Shown here in pieces: positions 53,357-62,215 of a stretch of 64,000 nucleotides of DNA (the first letter of the stretch is position 1; every line of letters starts with the position of its first letter). A program made the translations under genes and the position numbers. A model generated the notes under the pieces. The model saw only the letters and a program-made list of their open reading frames with translations, searched no databases and was not told where the DNA came from. Origin of the DNA: Clostridiales bacterium (GTDB lineage: Bacteria; Bacillota; Clostridia; Oscillospirales; Oscillospiraceae). The stretch is from positions 47,696-111,695 of the forward strand of contig SFFV01000012.1 of assembly GCA_004557735.1 (NCBI GenBank), given 5' to 3'.

Positions 53357-53364
53357 ATGACGCT

Positions 53365-55386
53365 ATGAGTATGAGAAAGAAAGCCGTATCCCTGCTGCTC
53401 TGCGCGGCGCTTGCCCTCTCGCTCGCGGCGTGCGGCCCGCGGCCGGAGACCCCGGTGCAGCCTGCGGCAGCCCCTGCGACCGCCGCGCCGGAGACGACCG
53501 CCGCGCCGGAGACAGCCGCCGCGCCGGAGACGACCGCCGCGCCGGACCCGGCCGTGGAAAACCTCAGTGCGCCGGTCGTGTCCGTCCGGCGCGAGAGCGA
53601 GACATTCTATTCGGATGATAATACCACGCGCCTGTTTATCTATGCCTGCGCCGAGCCGAGCGTCACTTTGAACGGGAACGCCGCGTCCGCCGCCGCGATC
53701 AATGAAGCGCTGCATAAGCAGTACACGGACTTTTCCGTTGGCGTCGGGGCGGGCGACGAATACAGCATTTCCGGCAAGGAAAACTATCTCGCAGACGCGA
53801 AAGCGTTCTTCGCCGAGTATCTTGCCGCGGGAAACGCAGCGAGCTTTGCCCCCTACGCGCTTGAGCGCGAGACAAGCGTCCGCCGCGCCGACCGGCATCT
53901 GCTGAGTCTTACCTACGACGATACGTCGTATCTTGGCGGCGCGCACGGCTACACCGGCCGCTACGGCCACACCTTCGATCTCCGCACCGGCAAAGAACTG
54001 ACGCTCGCGGATCTTACGGACGACTATGACGCCTTTCTCTCCGCGGCCGTGGAGCAGCTCAAGGACATCAGCTACGGCGCGGAATACGCCGCCTACAGCC
54101 TGAACGAGGGCTACGAGGACCAGCTCGCCGGCCTCTTCCGCGACGGCAACTGGTACTTCAACGATGAGGGCCTTGTCCTTATGGCGAACCCCTATGAGCT
54201 CGCGAGCTACGCCGCGGGTCTTATCGAGTTCACGCTGCCGTATGCCTGGCTCGCGTATCAGATCAGGGCGGACTACCTTCCTGCCGAGAGCGCGGCGGAC
54301 GGCTCGCTTACCGGCGAAATACGCGACACCTCCGAGGGCGCGGCGTATGTCTACGACGACGGAACGAACGGCACGGGCGCGTGCGTCACGTTCACCGCCT
54401 CCGGCGCGGTTGAGGACGTTGAGCTCAACGCCGTGACGTATCTTGAATACTCTAATGCCTGCCGCATTGACGGCACGCTCTGGTACGCCGGACATCTCTC
54501 GGACGGCGAGAGCTTCTGCGTGCAGACGTGGATCCCCGACGTGGTACCGAATCTTGCGCTCTCCTGGCGCGACGCCGGGGGCGAGCACATGAAATATATC
54601 TTCCAGAGCGGGATGGACGGCTCCCTGATTCTCATGGACGGCGAGGAATATGCCGAGAACCCGCTGAACATTTCCGGCAAGAGCGTCTATCGCTATGACA
54701 TCAACGGCGACTATGCCGCCGAGGAGATCACCGTGACGGCGGCGGATGCCGGCGGTATCAATGAGTATACGATCGCTGTGAACGGCACGGCGCTCGACCG
54801 CACGAACATGCCCGCGGGCGACCGGTACGATCTCTGGATCTGCGATCTGGACGGCGACGGCATCTGTGAAATCCTGTTTGCCGCCGATTCCGGCAGCGAC
54901 GATTACCGCACCTGCGGCTGGCACGGCGACACGCTCAAACCCATCGGGTTCACCGGCGACGCGCGCTACGGCGCGGACCCGAACGCTCTTACCGGCAGTC
55001 TTGCCGGGCGCGTCGTGTTCAGCGGCGGCATTCCGGTGCTCGAGGCGTGGTACTACCAGCTCGGCACCTACCGCGCGGTCATCGGCATGCACGGGACGTC
55101 CGACGGCGTTGTGACGCTGGACCCGACGTATAAGTGGGAGTACCGCGGAAGCAGCTACTATCTGACCGTGACGAAGATCCTGCCGGTATATCTCGATGAG
55201 AGCGGCGCCGCCGTGCTGACGCCGGGCGAGAAGCTCGTGCTGACCGGCACGGACGGGCAGAATACCTTCTTCCGCACCGAGGACGGCCGCACCGGATCGA
55301 TCCGGCCCGAATACAGCGGAGAAGGCTGGACCATCAACGGCGAGAGCGAAGAGAACTTCTTTGAAATGCTGCCGTACGTCGGCTGA
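53365..55386 (+). CDS. Large lipoprotein with DUF3298/RsiV-like domain
   Basis: A 673-residue lipoprotein: signal with lipobox LSLAACG, then an AAPETTAAPET low-complexity linker. A DUF4163/DUF3298 region covers about 75-290 (YLGGAHGYTGRYGHTFDLRT, GKELTLADLTDDYDAFL). The second half includes DLWICDLDGDGICEILFAAD, an FG-GAP/EF-hand-like calcium loop, and ends with an SH3-like stretch (GQNTFFRTEDGRTGSIRPEY). DUF3298 occurs in anti-sigma factor RsiV, which binds lysozyme, and in peptidoglycan deacetylases. Here it has no catalytic domain that I can see, so it may be a surface sensor or binding protein. It is the end of the two-component operon. Confidence 0.75.
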   Translation: MSMRKKAVSLLLCAALALSLAACGPRPETPVQPAAAPATAAPETTAAPETAAAPETTAAPDPAVENLSAPVVSVRRESETFYSDDNTTRLFIYACAEPSVTLNGNAASAAAINEALHKQYTDFSVGVGAGDEYSISGKENYLADAKAFFAEYLAAGNAASFAPYALERETSVRRADRHLLSLTYDDTSYLGGAHGYTGRYGHTFDLRTGKELTLADLTDDYDAFLSAAVEQLKDISYGAEYAAYSLNEGYEDQLAGLFRDGNWYFNDEGLVLMANPYELASYAAGLIEFTLPYAWLAYQIRADYLPAESAADGSLTGEIRDTSEGAAYVYDDGTNGTGACVTFTASGAVEDVELNAVTYLEYSNACRIDGTLWYAGHLSDGESFCVQTWIPDVVPNLALSWRDAGGEHMKYIFQSGMDGSLILMDGEEYAENPLNISGKSVYRYDINGDYAAEEITVTAADAGGINEYTIAVNGTALDRTNMPAGDRYDLWICDLDGDGICEILFAADSGSDDYRTCGWHGDTLKPIGFTGDARYGADPNALTGSLAGRVVFSGGIPVLEAWYYQLGTYRAVIGMHGTSDGVVTLDPTYKWEYRGSSYYLTVTKILPVYLDESGAAVLTPGEKLVLTGTDGQNTFFRTEDGRTGSIRPEYSGEGWTINGESEENFFEMLPYVG

Positions 55387-55547
55387 CGCATTCAAGCCGT
55401 ACCCGCTTCGCCGCGCCCTCGTCCGAGAGGACAGCGGCTCGCCGCCGCGCGCTCGTCCGGCGCCTGCGCGTTTGCGAGAGCGGGGGTTTCTCTCATTTGC
55501 TCCTGCAGGAGCAAGCGCAGTGAGCCCTTTTTTATCGCGTTTATTGA
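55387..55547 (+). other. Spacer after the second lipoprotein
   Basis: About 160 GC-rich bases without a convincing gene (a minus-strand open frame lacks an RBS). It contains a perfect 18-bp palindrome, TTGCTCCTGCAGGAGCAA, at 55497-55514. Confidence 0.45.
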
Positions 55548-55585
55548 CCGGAGCACAGAAAAGATGCTGTGCTCCGGCCTTTTTA
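55548..55585 (+). terminator. Terminator before glgP
   Basis: A perfect 11-bp stem CCGGAGCACAG / CTGTGCTCCGG followed by CCTTTTTAT. Confidence 0.88.
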
Positions 55586-55595
55586 TAAAAACCGG

Positions 55596-55624
55596 TTGCA
55601 GTACAGGAAAAAAACGGTTATAAT
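55596..55624 (+). promoter_or_regulatory. Promoter of glgP
   Basis: TTGCAG, 17 bp, perfect TATAAT. The start point should fall near 55631, eight bases before the LacI-type operator. Confidence 0.8.
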
Positions 55625-55638
55625 GCAGCACAGGGCCT

Positions 55639-55652
55639 TGGAATCGTTTCCA
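55639..55652 (+). promoter_or_regulatory. LacI-family operator at glgP
   Basis: TGGAATCGTTTCCA, whose reverse complement TGGAAACGATTCCA is identical to the core of the operator at 58885-58898. It lies just downstream of the predicted start of transcription, a position suited to repression. Confidence 0.7.
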
Positions 55653-55686
55653 TGGCGCTATTCAAGAACGGAAAGGACAGAGAACA

Positions 55687-58011
55687 ATGATCTATTCCCC
55701 GCAGAATCTTCTGGATACTACGGAATCTCTGCTGAAATATGATGAGGACGAGCGTTTGAGCGAGGCGTCGCCCCAGCATCTGCACAACGCCCTTGGCCGG
55801 GCGGTGATGATCGCGGTGGGGGACAACTGGGCCAAGTCCCGCGCCCGCCGCGCCGGGAAGCGCAAGGCGTTTTATCTCTCCGCCGAATATCTTGTCGGGC
55901 GGCTCGTATACAATAACCTCTTCAATCTCGGCATTCTCGACGAGATGCGCCGGGCGTTCGCCGAGCGCGGCATCGATCTTGCCTGCCTGGAGGAAATCGA
56001 GGACGCGGCTCTCGGCAACGGCGGCCTTGGCCGTCTCGCCGCGTGCTATATGGACAGCGCCGCCACCTGCGGCGTGCCGCTGAGCGGCTACGGCCTGCGC
56101 TACCGCTTCGGCCTTTTCAAGCAGAGCTTTGAAAACGGCGCACAGAAGGAATCCGCCGACGACTGGGAGAAGCACGGCGATCCCTGGAGCTTCCGCCGCG
56201 AGAAGCACACCGTAAAGGTGCGCTTTGCCGATCAGACGGTGCTTGCCGTGCCGTACGATACGCCGGTCATCGGCTACCATACCGACAATATCGCCACGCT
56301 GCGTCTCTGGCAGTGCGAGGCCGAGCAGGAGCTCGACTTTGACGCCTTCAACTCGCAGGACTATGAGCGCGCGCTTACCGAGAAAAACCGCGCCGAGGAC
56401 ATCACCCGCGTCCTCTACCCGAACGACAGCACCGTCGAGGGCAAGCGCCTTCGCATCAAGCAGCAGTATTTTCTCTCCAGCGCCTCATTGCAGGACATTC
56501 TGCGTGCCTACAAGACCTACGGCAACGGCGATCTGAACCGCCTCGGCGAATTTATCGCCGTGCAGCTCAACGACACGCACCCCGCCATGTCCATTCCCGA
56601 GCTCATCCGCCTGCTCACGGCCGAGGGCATCGGCTTTGACCGTGCCTTTGATATCACGCGCGGCGTGTTCTCCTATACGAACCACACCGTTATGAGCGAA
56701 GCGCTCGAGCGCTGGGATATGGACCTTCTGCGCAGCGTCGTGCCGGAGATCTGCGATATTCTCGTGAAGATCGAGGAGCGGCTGCAAAAGGAGTTCCCCG
56801 GCGAAAATCTCCATGTCGTCTGCGATAATCAGGCGCGCATGGCCGATCTTTCGGTGTATATGTCCCGCAAGGTGAACGGCGTTGCGGAGATCCACAGCCA
56901 GATCCTCCGGGACGATCTTTTCCGCGCGTGGAACGGGAAATACCCGGGCCGCATCGTAAACGTCACGAACGGCATCACGCCGCGCCGCTGGCTGGGGCTC
57001 TGCAACCCGGAGCTTACCGAGCTCATCCGCGCCGAGATCGGCGAAGGGTTCCTGCGTGATCTTGACCGCATCGGGTATCTGCGCGAGCACGTGAACGACG
57101 AGCTCGCCATGCTCTTCAACGCCGTCAAGCTGCAGAAAAAGAGCCAGCTCGCCGCGCACATCCGCGCCGCCGAGGGCGTGGACATCCCCGAGGAGTTCGT
57201 GTTCGACGTGCAGGTCAAGCGCGCGCATGAGTATAAGCGTCAGCTTATGAACGCCCTGTGCCTTGCCGACTTCTATTTTGAGATCAAAAACGGCGGTCTC
57301 GCCGATATGCCGCCCACGGCGTTCCTTTTCGGTGCGAAGGCCGCGCCCGGCTACCGCCGCGCGAAAGCCGTCATCCGTTACATCAACCGCCTGGCCGAGC
57401 TTGTGAACAACGACCCCGACGTGAACGGGAAAATGCGCATCGTGTTCGTGCAGAACTACAACTGCTCCTATGCCGAAAAGATCATCCCTGCGGCGGATAT
57501 CTCCGAGCAGATCTCCCCGGCGGGTACGGAGGCCTCCGGCACGGGCAACATGAAGCTCATGCTCAACGGCGCGGTGACGCTCGGCACGATGGACGGCGCG
57601 AACGTCGAGATCGTCCGTCAGGCCGGACGGGAGAACAACTACATCTTCGGCGGCACCGTCGAGGAGAACAGCGCCGCGCGCGATACCTACGACCCGAAAG
57701 CGCTCTACGATTCCGACGAGCGCATCCGCCGCGCGATGGATACGCTTGTGGACGGCACCGTGCCGACCGACGACGATCAGAAGGAGCTTTTCGACGCGAT
57801 TCTCCATGGCGCAAGCTGGCACCGCCCGGACAACTATTTCATCCTGCGCGATTTTGAAAGCTACCGCGAAGCGCGCCTGCACGCGCTCACGGACTGGAAG
57901 GACCGCGTGGCGTTTGGCAAAAAGTGCCTTTACAACATCGCCGCGGCGGGCATGTTCTCTTCCGACCGCGCCGTCCGCCAGTACGCGGAAAATATCTGGG
58001 AACTCCACTGA
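55687..58011 (+). CDS. glgP: Glycogen/starch/alpha-glucan phosphorylase
   Basis: A PLP enzyme of 774 residues that releases glucose-1-phosphate from alpha-1,4-glucans. The N-terminal half shows RKAFYLSAEYLVGRLVYNNL and EDAALGNGGLGRLAACYMDS. The PLP lysine is Lys623 in GTEASGTGNMKLMLNGAVTL, followed by GTMDGANVEI. Length is normal for the short bacterial type. AAAGGACAG precedes the ATG. It stands alone between its promoter/operator and a terminator. The shared operator ties it to the sugar ABC operon and LacI regulator three genes away. Confidence 0.95.
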   Translation: MIYSPQNLLDTTESLLKYDEDERLSEASPQHLHNALGRAVMIAVGDNWAKSRARRAGKRKAFYLSAEYLVGRLVYNNLFNLGILDEMRRAFAERGIDLACLEEIEDAALGNGGLGRLAACYMDSAATCGVPLSGYGLRYRFGLFKQSFENGAQKESADDWEKHGDPWSFRREKHTVKVRFADQTVLAVPYDTPVIGYHTDNIATLRLWQCEAEQELDFDAFNSQDYERALTEKNRAEDITRVLYPNDSTVEGKRLRIKQQYFLSSASLQDILRAYKTYGNGDLNRLGEFIAVQLNDTHPAMSIPELIRLLTAEGIGFDRAFDITRGVFSYTNHTVMSEALERWDMDLLRSVVPEICDILVKIEERLQKEFPGENLHVVCDNQARMADLSVYMSRKVNGVAEIHSQILRDDLFRAWNGKYPGRIVNVTNGITPRRWLGLCNPELTELIRAEIGEGFLRDLDRIGYLREHVNDELAMLFNAVKLQKKSQLAAHIRAAEGVDIPEEFVFDVQVKRAHEYKRQLMNALCLADFYFEIKNGGLADMPPTAFLFGAKAAPGYRRAKAVIRYINRLAELVNNDPDVNGKMRIVFVQNYNCSYAEKIIPAADISEQISPAGTEASGTGNMKLMLNGAVTLGTMDGANVEIVRQAGRENNYIFGGTVEENSAARDTYDPKALYDSDERIRRAMDTLVDGTVPTDDDQKELFDAILHGASWHRPDNYFILRDFESYREARLHALTDWKDRVAFGKKCLYNIAAAGMFSSDRAVRQYAENIWELH

Positions 58012-58029
58012 AGCGGCATATAAAACGCA

Positions 58030-58069
58030 AAACATCCTCTGCGCAAGAATGTGCGCAGAGGATGTTTTT
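58030..58069. terminator. Bidirectional terminator between glgP and the YesL-like gene
   Basis: A 13-bp stem CATCCTCTGCGCA / TGCGCAGAGGATG flanked by AAAA and TTTTT, between convergent genes. Confidence 0.88.
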
Positions 58070-58078
58070 CTGTCCCCC

Positions 58079-58711
58079 TTATTCTGCCTCGCCCGTCAGG
58101 AACGGCGCGAGCGGCTTTTGCATCAGCCAGAGATCGGTGTAGTACGTCACCGCCGAGAGCAGCAGCAGCCACAGGATGCTCACGCCGTAAAACGCCGCCG
58201 GAGAGACAGCGAAAAGGATCACCGGCAGCAGATGGATCACCGCCATGAGGATCGTCCGCGGCAGATACCCGACGCTGAGCAGCACGGCGTTTTTGAGCGT
58301 GTTCCCGAGCGTGTTTTCAAAGATCGCCGTGAGCGGAAACACCCAGATGCACACCATCAGCCACAGTGCAAAGCAGATGCCCGGCATCGCCAGCCAGAGG
58401 ATCTGATCCGGAAACAGGCGGCGCAGCAGAAATACGTCCGCGCCGATGAGCACGAGCGCCGCGAGCAGAATAAGCCAGAGCAGCGTGGATTTTTTGAAAT
58501 TATCACGGAACGCGCGGAAAAACGCCGCGGCGTTCCAACGGCCCCTGTCGCGGATCATGTTCCGCACCGCGGTGCAGAGCGCCGCCGTCGAAGCGCCAAA
58601 CGTGACGACCGGCAGGGAACAGACGACCCACAGAACGTTCAGCCACGCAAGCTCCGCCGCCTGCGTAAGAAAACGCATGATGGGGGAGTCCGGATCAAAA
58701 AGCTTTTTCAT
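58079..58711 (-). CDS. YesL-like (DUF624) integral membrane protein
   Basis: A 210-residue membrane protein with about five helices. It begins MKKLFDPDSPIMRFLTQAAE and continues LNVLWVVCSLPVVTFGASTA, the DUF624 signature. Family members lie beside sugar ABC transporter operons (yesLMNO-like) and are thought to assist or regulate them, without proof of mechanism. Here it is divergent from the sugar ABC operon, which fits. GGAGGTGGCGAT precedes the ATG. Confidence 0.87.
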   Translation of the reverse strand: MKKLFDPDSPIMRFLTQAAELAWLNVLWVVCSLPVVTFGASTAALCTAVRNMIRDRGRWNAAAFFRAFRDNFKKSTLLWLILLAALVLIGADVFLLRRLFPDQILWLAMPGICFALWLMVCIWVFPLTAIFENTLGNTLKNAVLLSVGYLPRTILMAVIHLLPVILFAVSPAAFYGVSILWLLLLSAVTYYTDLWLMQKPLAPFLTGEAE

Positions 58712-58819
58712 ATCGCCACCTCCGGGAGAATAAGACTATTATACAGGAACAAATGACCGCCTGGCAACACCATTCATACAAAAATTTGACGCAGTATTTG
58801 TATAAATGACATAAAGTTA

Positions 58820-58839
58820 AGCGTTTTCGCCGAAACGCT
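58820..58839. promoter_or_regulatory. Second palindrome between the YesL-like gene and the ABC promoter
   Basis: AGCGTTT, 6 bp, AAACGCT, perfect arms ending one base before the ABC promoter -35. The sequence differs from the LacI-type operator downstream, so a second regulator could bind here. Confidence 0.5.
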
Positions 58840-58840
58840 C

Positions 58841-58869
58841 TTGCAATATTTTTACAAAGGCGATAAAAT
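58841..58869 (+). promoter_or_regulatory. Promoter of the sugar ABC transporter operon
   Basis: TTGCAA, 17 bp, TAAAAT, with the LacI-type operator beginning 12 bases downstream of the -10. Confidence 0.75.
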
Positions 58870-58881
58870 ACAGACAAGCTT

Positions 58882-58901
58882 AATTGGAAACGATTCCAAT
58901 T
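58882..58901 (+). promoter_or_regulatory. LacI-family operator at the ABC operon
   Basis: AATTGGAAACGATTCCAATT: 8-bp perfect arms around a central CG, typical of LacI/CcpA-type sites. It is placed like the glgP operator, just past the start of transcription. The likely binder is the LacI protein encoded at the end of this operon. Confidence 0.75.
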
Positions 58902-58948
58902 CAACGCTTTACTTAAGGAAACCCATTATTTTTAGGAGGAAACAAACA

Positions 58949-60298
58949 ATGAAGAAGCTTTTCGCAGTTCTTCTGGCTCTGGTCATGGTTCTGAGCCTCG
59001 CTGCCTGCGGCGCTGCCCCGGCCGAGACCCCGAATACTCCGGCTGAGCCCGAAACCCCCGCGACGGAACCCGCTGCGGAACCCGAAACCCCGGCCGCGAC
59101 CGGCAGCGTGTACTACCTCAACTTCAAGCCGGAAGCGGACAAAGCGTGGCAGGAACTCGCCGCGACTTACACCGCCCTGACCGGCGTTGAAGTGAAGGTT
59201 CGCACCGCGGCTTCCGGCACCTATGAAGAGGCGCTCGTTTCCGAAATGGACAAGAGCGCGGCTCCGACCCTGTTCCAGTGCAACGAGGGCGGCGTCGCCT
59301 CCTGGGGCGAGTACTGCTACGACCTGTCCGGCACCAAGCTCTATGGAGAGCTGGCCTCTCAGGACTACGCCATCAAGACGGCTGACGGCGAAGTGATCTC
59401 CATTGGCTACTGCCTCGAGACCTTCGGCATCATCACGAACGTTGCTCTGCTGGAAGAAGCGGGCCACTCTCTCGATGAGATCACCGACTTTGCATCCCTC
59501 AAGGCTGTTGCGGACGATATCCACGCCCGCGCCGACGAGCTCGGCTTTGATGCTTTCTCCGACGCTGCCATGAAGAACGGTGAGTCCTGGCGTTATACCG
59601 GCCACCTCTCCAACATGCCTCTCTACTACGAGTTCCGTGATGACAGCATCAGCGAAAAGCCTGCCACCATCAAGGGCACCTATCTCGAGAACTACAAGAA
59701 CATCTGGGATCTCTACACCACCGATACTGCCGTGACCGGTGCGGAAGTTTCCACCAAGGCCGTGGACGATTCCCGCAACACGTTCACCAGCGGCAAGGCC
59801 GTGTTCTACCAGAACGGCTCCTGGGAGGAATCCTCTCTGCGTGATGCCGGCATGGATATGGACAAGATCACCATGATCCCCATCTACTGCGGCGTGGAAG
59901 GCGAAGAGAAGGCCGGCCTCTGCACCGGTACCGAGAACTACTGGTCCGTCAACAAGTACGCCTCCGAGGAAGACATCAACGCCACGCTGGACTTCCTGTA
60001 CTGGGTCGTTACTTCGGAAGAGGGCACCACGATGATGTCCGAGCAGTTCGGTCCCTGCCCGTTCAAGATGAGCAAGGAGCCCACCAACATCTTTGCACAG
60101 AAGGCGAACGAGATGGTCGCCGCCGGTTGCTATCCTGTGACCTGGGCGTTCAACTACACTCCGGCCGTCAACGACTGGCGCACCGGCGTTGAGAGCGCAC
60201 TGCAGCAGTACACCGCCGGCACCGGCGATTGGTCCGCGGTCGAGACTGCGTTTGTTCAGGGCTGGGCGCTGCAGTATGCGGCGGAGAATGCGGGCTGA
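58949..60298 (+). CDS. Sugar ABC transporter substrate-binding lipoprotein
   Basis: A 449-residue lipoprotein that captures an oligosaccharide outside the membrane. Signal peptide MKKLFAVLLALVMVLSLAAC with lipobox SLAAC, a Pro/Glu/Thr linker, then a type-1 sugar-binding fold (SVYYLNFKPEADKAWQELAA, ITNVALLEEAGHSLDEITDF, FTSGKAVFYQNGSWEESSLR). GGAGG stands eight bases before the ATG at 58949; earlier ATGs lie inside the promoter or operator. Maltodextrin is the probable ligand from the neighbouring malQ and shared glgP operator (inference). Confidence 0.9.
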   Translation: MKKLFAVLLALVMVLSLAACGAAPAETPNTPAEPETPATEPAAEPETPAATGSVYYLNFKPEADKAWQELAATYTALTGVEVKVRTAASGTYEEALVSEMDKSAAPTLFQCNEGGVASWGEYCYDLSGTKLYGELASQDYAIKTADGEVISIGYCLETFGIITNVALLEEAGHSLDEITDFASLKAVADDIHARADELGFDAFSDAAMKNGESWRYTGHLSNMPLYYEFRDDSISEKPATIKGTYLENYKNIWDLYTTDTAVTGAEVSTKAVDDSRNTFTSGKAVFYQNGSWEESSLRDAGMDMDKITMIPIYCGVEGEEKAGLCTGTENYWSVNKYASEEDINATLDFLYWVVTSEEGTTMMSEQFGPCPFKMSKEPTNIFAQKANEMVAAGCYPVTWAFNYTPAVNDWRTGVESALQQYTAGTGDWSAVETAFVQGWALQYAAENAG

Positions 60299-60347
60299 GT
60301 CTGCTTCCTCTCTGATTAACGCGTAAGAATCCATGAATTAGATGCTG

Positions 60348-60374
60348 CCGGGGCGAGCATTCCGCTCGTCCCGG
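60348..60374 (+). repeat. Intercistronic hairpin after the binding-protein gene
   Basis: Stem CCGGGGCGAGC / GCTCGTCCCGG with one G-U pair and no T run. Such hairpins often raise binding-protein mRNA over permease mRNA by protecting the upstream segment. Confidence 0.55.
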
Positions 60375-60449
60375 TATCGTATATCACGGCGGCTTCTGCA
60401 CGAGGGAGCGCCGTGTCGGATCGAAAGCCAGATTTCGGGAGGGAAATAA

Positions 60450-61370
60450 ATGAAAAAAAGACGGGCAAACCGCGACACGGCGGCGCTCAACTCGGAGTTG
60501 ATCCGGCGTCCGATTCAGCGCTGGTTTCCACTCTTTCTTCTGCCTACGTTTGCGGCATTCTGCGTTGGGTTTCTGTATCCGTTCTGCAAGGGACTGTTTT
60601 TGTCTTTCTGCAAGTTTAAGCTGACCAGCCACTGGACGTGGGTCGGCTTTGACAATTATCTGCGCATTTTCAAGGACGGCGGCTTCATCCATGCTTTCTG
60701 GTATACGGCGCTTTTCGCGCTTGTGTCGCTGGTGATCATCAACGTTTTTGCGTTTATGGTCGCCTATGCGCTCACGCAGGGCATCAAAGGCTCCAATCTT
60801 TTCCGCACGATCTTCTTTATGCCGAACCTGATCGGCGGTATCGTGCTTGGATATATCTGGAGCACGCTGATTGACGGCGTACTGATCCGCTTCGGAACGG
60901 CGCTTGCGCTTAACACCAAAGCGGGCTTCTGGGGTCTTATTATCCTTTTGAGCTGGCAGCAGATCGGGTATATGATGATTATTTACATTGCAGGACTGCA
61001 GGCCGTGCCGGAGGATATGCTCGAAGCGGCCCGCATCGATGGCGCGACCCGCTGGCAGACGCTGTGGAAAATCACCATTCCGAACGTGATGCCGTCCTTT
61101 ACGATCTGCACGTTCCTTTCTCTGACGAATGGCTTTAAGCTCTATGACCAGAACCTTGCGCTTACGAACGGACTGCCGCTCATACAGAATGCGGACGGCT
61201 CCGTTATCAAGACAACGGAGATGCTCGCACTCAACATAGTGAACTCCTATACATCCAACGCCACCAACCGCGGCCCGGGTCAGGCAAAGGCTGTGGTATT
61301 CTTCGTTCTTGTGGCGATCATCAGTCTTGTCCAGCTTCGCGCAACACGGAAAAAGGAGGTGCAGCAATGA
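60450..61370 (+). CDS. Sugar ABC transporter permease (MalF type)
   Basis: An inner-membrane permease of 306 residues with six helices. The EAA loop that docks the ATPase reads EAARIDGATRWQTLWKITIP. GGGAGGG stands seven bases before the ATG. Its stop overlaps the next permease start by four bases, so the two are coupled. The binding protein, this permease and the MalG-type partner form the transporter; no ATPase gene is in the operon. Confidence 0.92.
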   Translation: MKKRRANRDTAALNSELIRRPIQRWFPLFLLPTFAAFCVGFLYPFCKGLFLSFCKFKLTSHWTWVGFDNYLRIFKDGGFIHAFWYTALFALVSLVIINVFAFMVAYALTQGIKGSNLFRTIFFMPNLIGGIVLGYIWSTLIDGVLIRFGTALALNTKAGFWGLIILLSWQQIGYMMIIYIAGLQAVPEDMLEAARIDGATRWQTLWKITIPNVMPSFTICTFLSLTNGFKLYDQNLALTNGLPLIQNADGSVIKTTEMLALNIVNSYTSNATNRGPGQAKAVVFFVLVAIISLVQLRATRKKEVQQ

Positions 61371-62215
61371 ACAGTCCGCAGGAGACCCGCCGGAAAAATG
61401 CGCTTACGGCGATTTTTACCGTGGTCGCGCTGATCTATGTTTTCCCTGTCATCCTTGTTGTTATCAACTCCTTTAAAGCATCGTCCTATGTTACGTCCGA
61501 AACGTTCCGTTTGCCTACGGAAGAGTCTTTCATGGGCTGGGCAAACTTTGTCAAGGGAATGACGTTCGGCAACTATCCCTTTGCCAAATCGGTATTCTAC
61601 AGCTTTTTCATTACGATTGCCTCCTCCGCACTCATTCTGATTTGCACGTCGATGGCGGCGTGGTACGTTGCGCGTGTGGGCAGCTTTTTCAGCAACGTTG
61701 TTTACTATCTCTGCGTGTTTTCCATGGTCGTTCCGTTCCAGATGGTCATGTTCACGCTTACGAAAACGGCGGATGTGCTTCATCTGAACACGCCGTGGAC
61801 GATTCCGGTCGTATATCTTGGTTTCGGCGCGGGACTCGCGGTGTTCATGTTTGTTGGCTTTGTCAAATCTCTCCCTCTGGAAATCGAGGAAGCAGCGGCT
61901 ATCGATGGCTGCGGGCCGGTGCGTACCTTCTTCTCCGTCGTGTTGCCGATGCTCAAGCCGACGCTCATTTCCGTGGGCGTGCTGGAGATCATGTGGGTCT
62001 GGAACGACTATCTTCTGCCGTATCTTGTGCTTGACAGCACAAAATATATGACGATCCCCATCCATATTCAGTACCTTCAGGGAAGCTACGGCCAGAAGGA
62101 TATGGGCGCGATCATGGCGCTGATCCTTCTGAGCATTATTCCGGTCATTATCTTCTATCTCTGCTGCCAGAAGCACATTATCAAGGGCGTGGCAGCCGGT
62201 GCGGTGAAGGGCTGA
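61367..62215 (+). CDS. Sugar ABC transporter permease (MalG type)
   Basis: A partner permease of 282 residues. Its EAA loop is EEAAAIDGCGPVRTFFSVVL, and the sequence continues MLKPTLISVGVLEIMWVWND as in MalG/LacG permeases. It ends with a TGATG junction: the LacI gene starts within its stop codon. GGAGGTG precedes the start inside the previous gene. Confidence 0.92.
   Translation: MNSPQETRRKNALTAIFTVVALIYVFPVILVVINSFKASSYVTSETFRLPTEESFMGWANFVKGMTFGNYPFAKSVFYSFFITIASSALILICTSMAAWYVARVGSFFSNVVYYLCVFSMVVPFQMVMFTLTKTADVLHLNTPWTIPVVYLGFGAGLAVFMFVGFVKSLPLEIEEAAAIDGCGPVRTFFSVVLPMLKPTLISVGVLEIMWVWNDYLLPYLVLDSTKYMTIPIHIQYLQGSYGQKDMGAIMALILLSIIPVIIFYLCCQKHIIKGVAAGAVKG

Noticed and set aside
55392..55631. 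79-residue minus-strand frame before glgP
   Set aside because: It crosses the glgP promoter and a terminator and has no convincing RBS.
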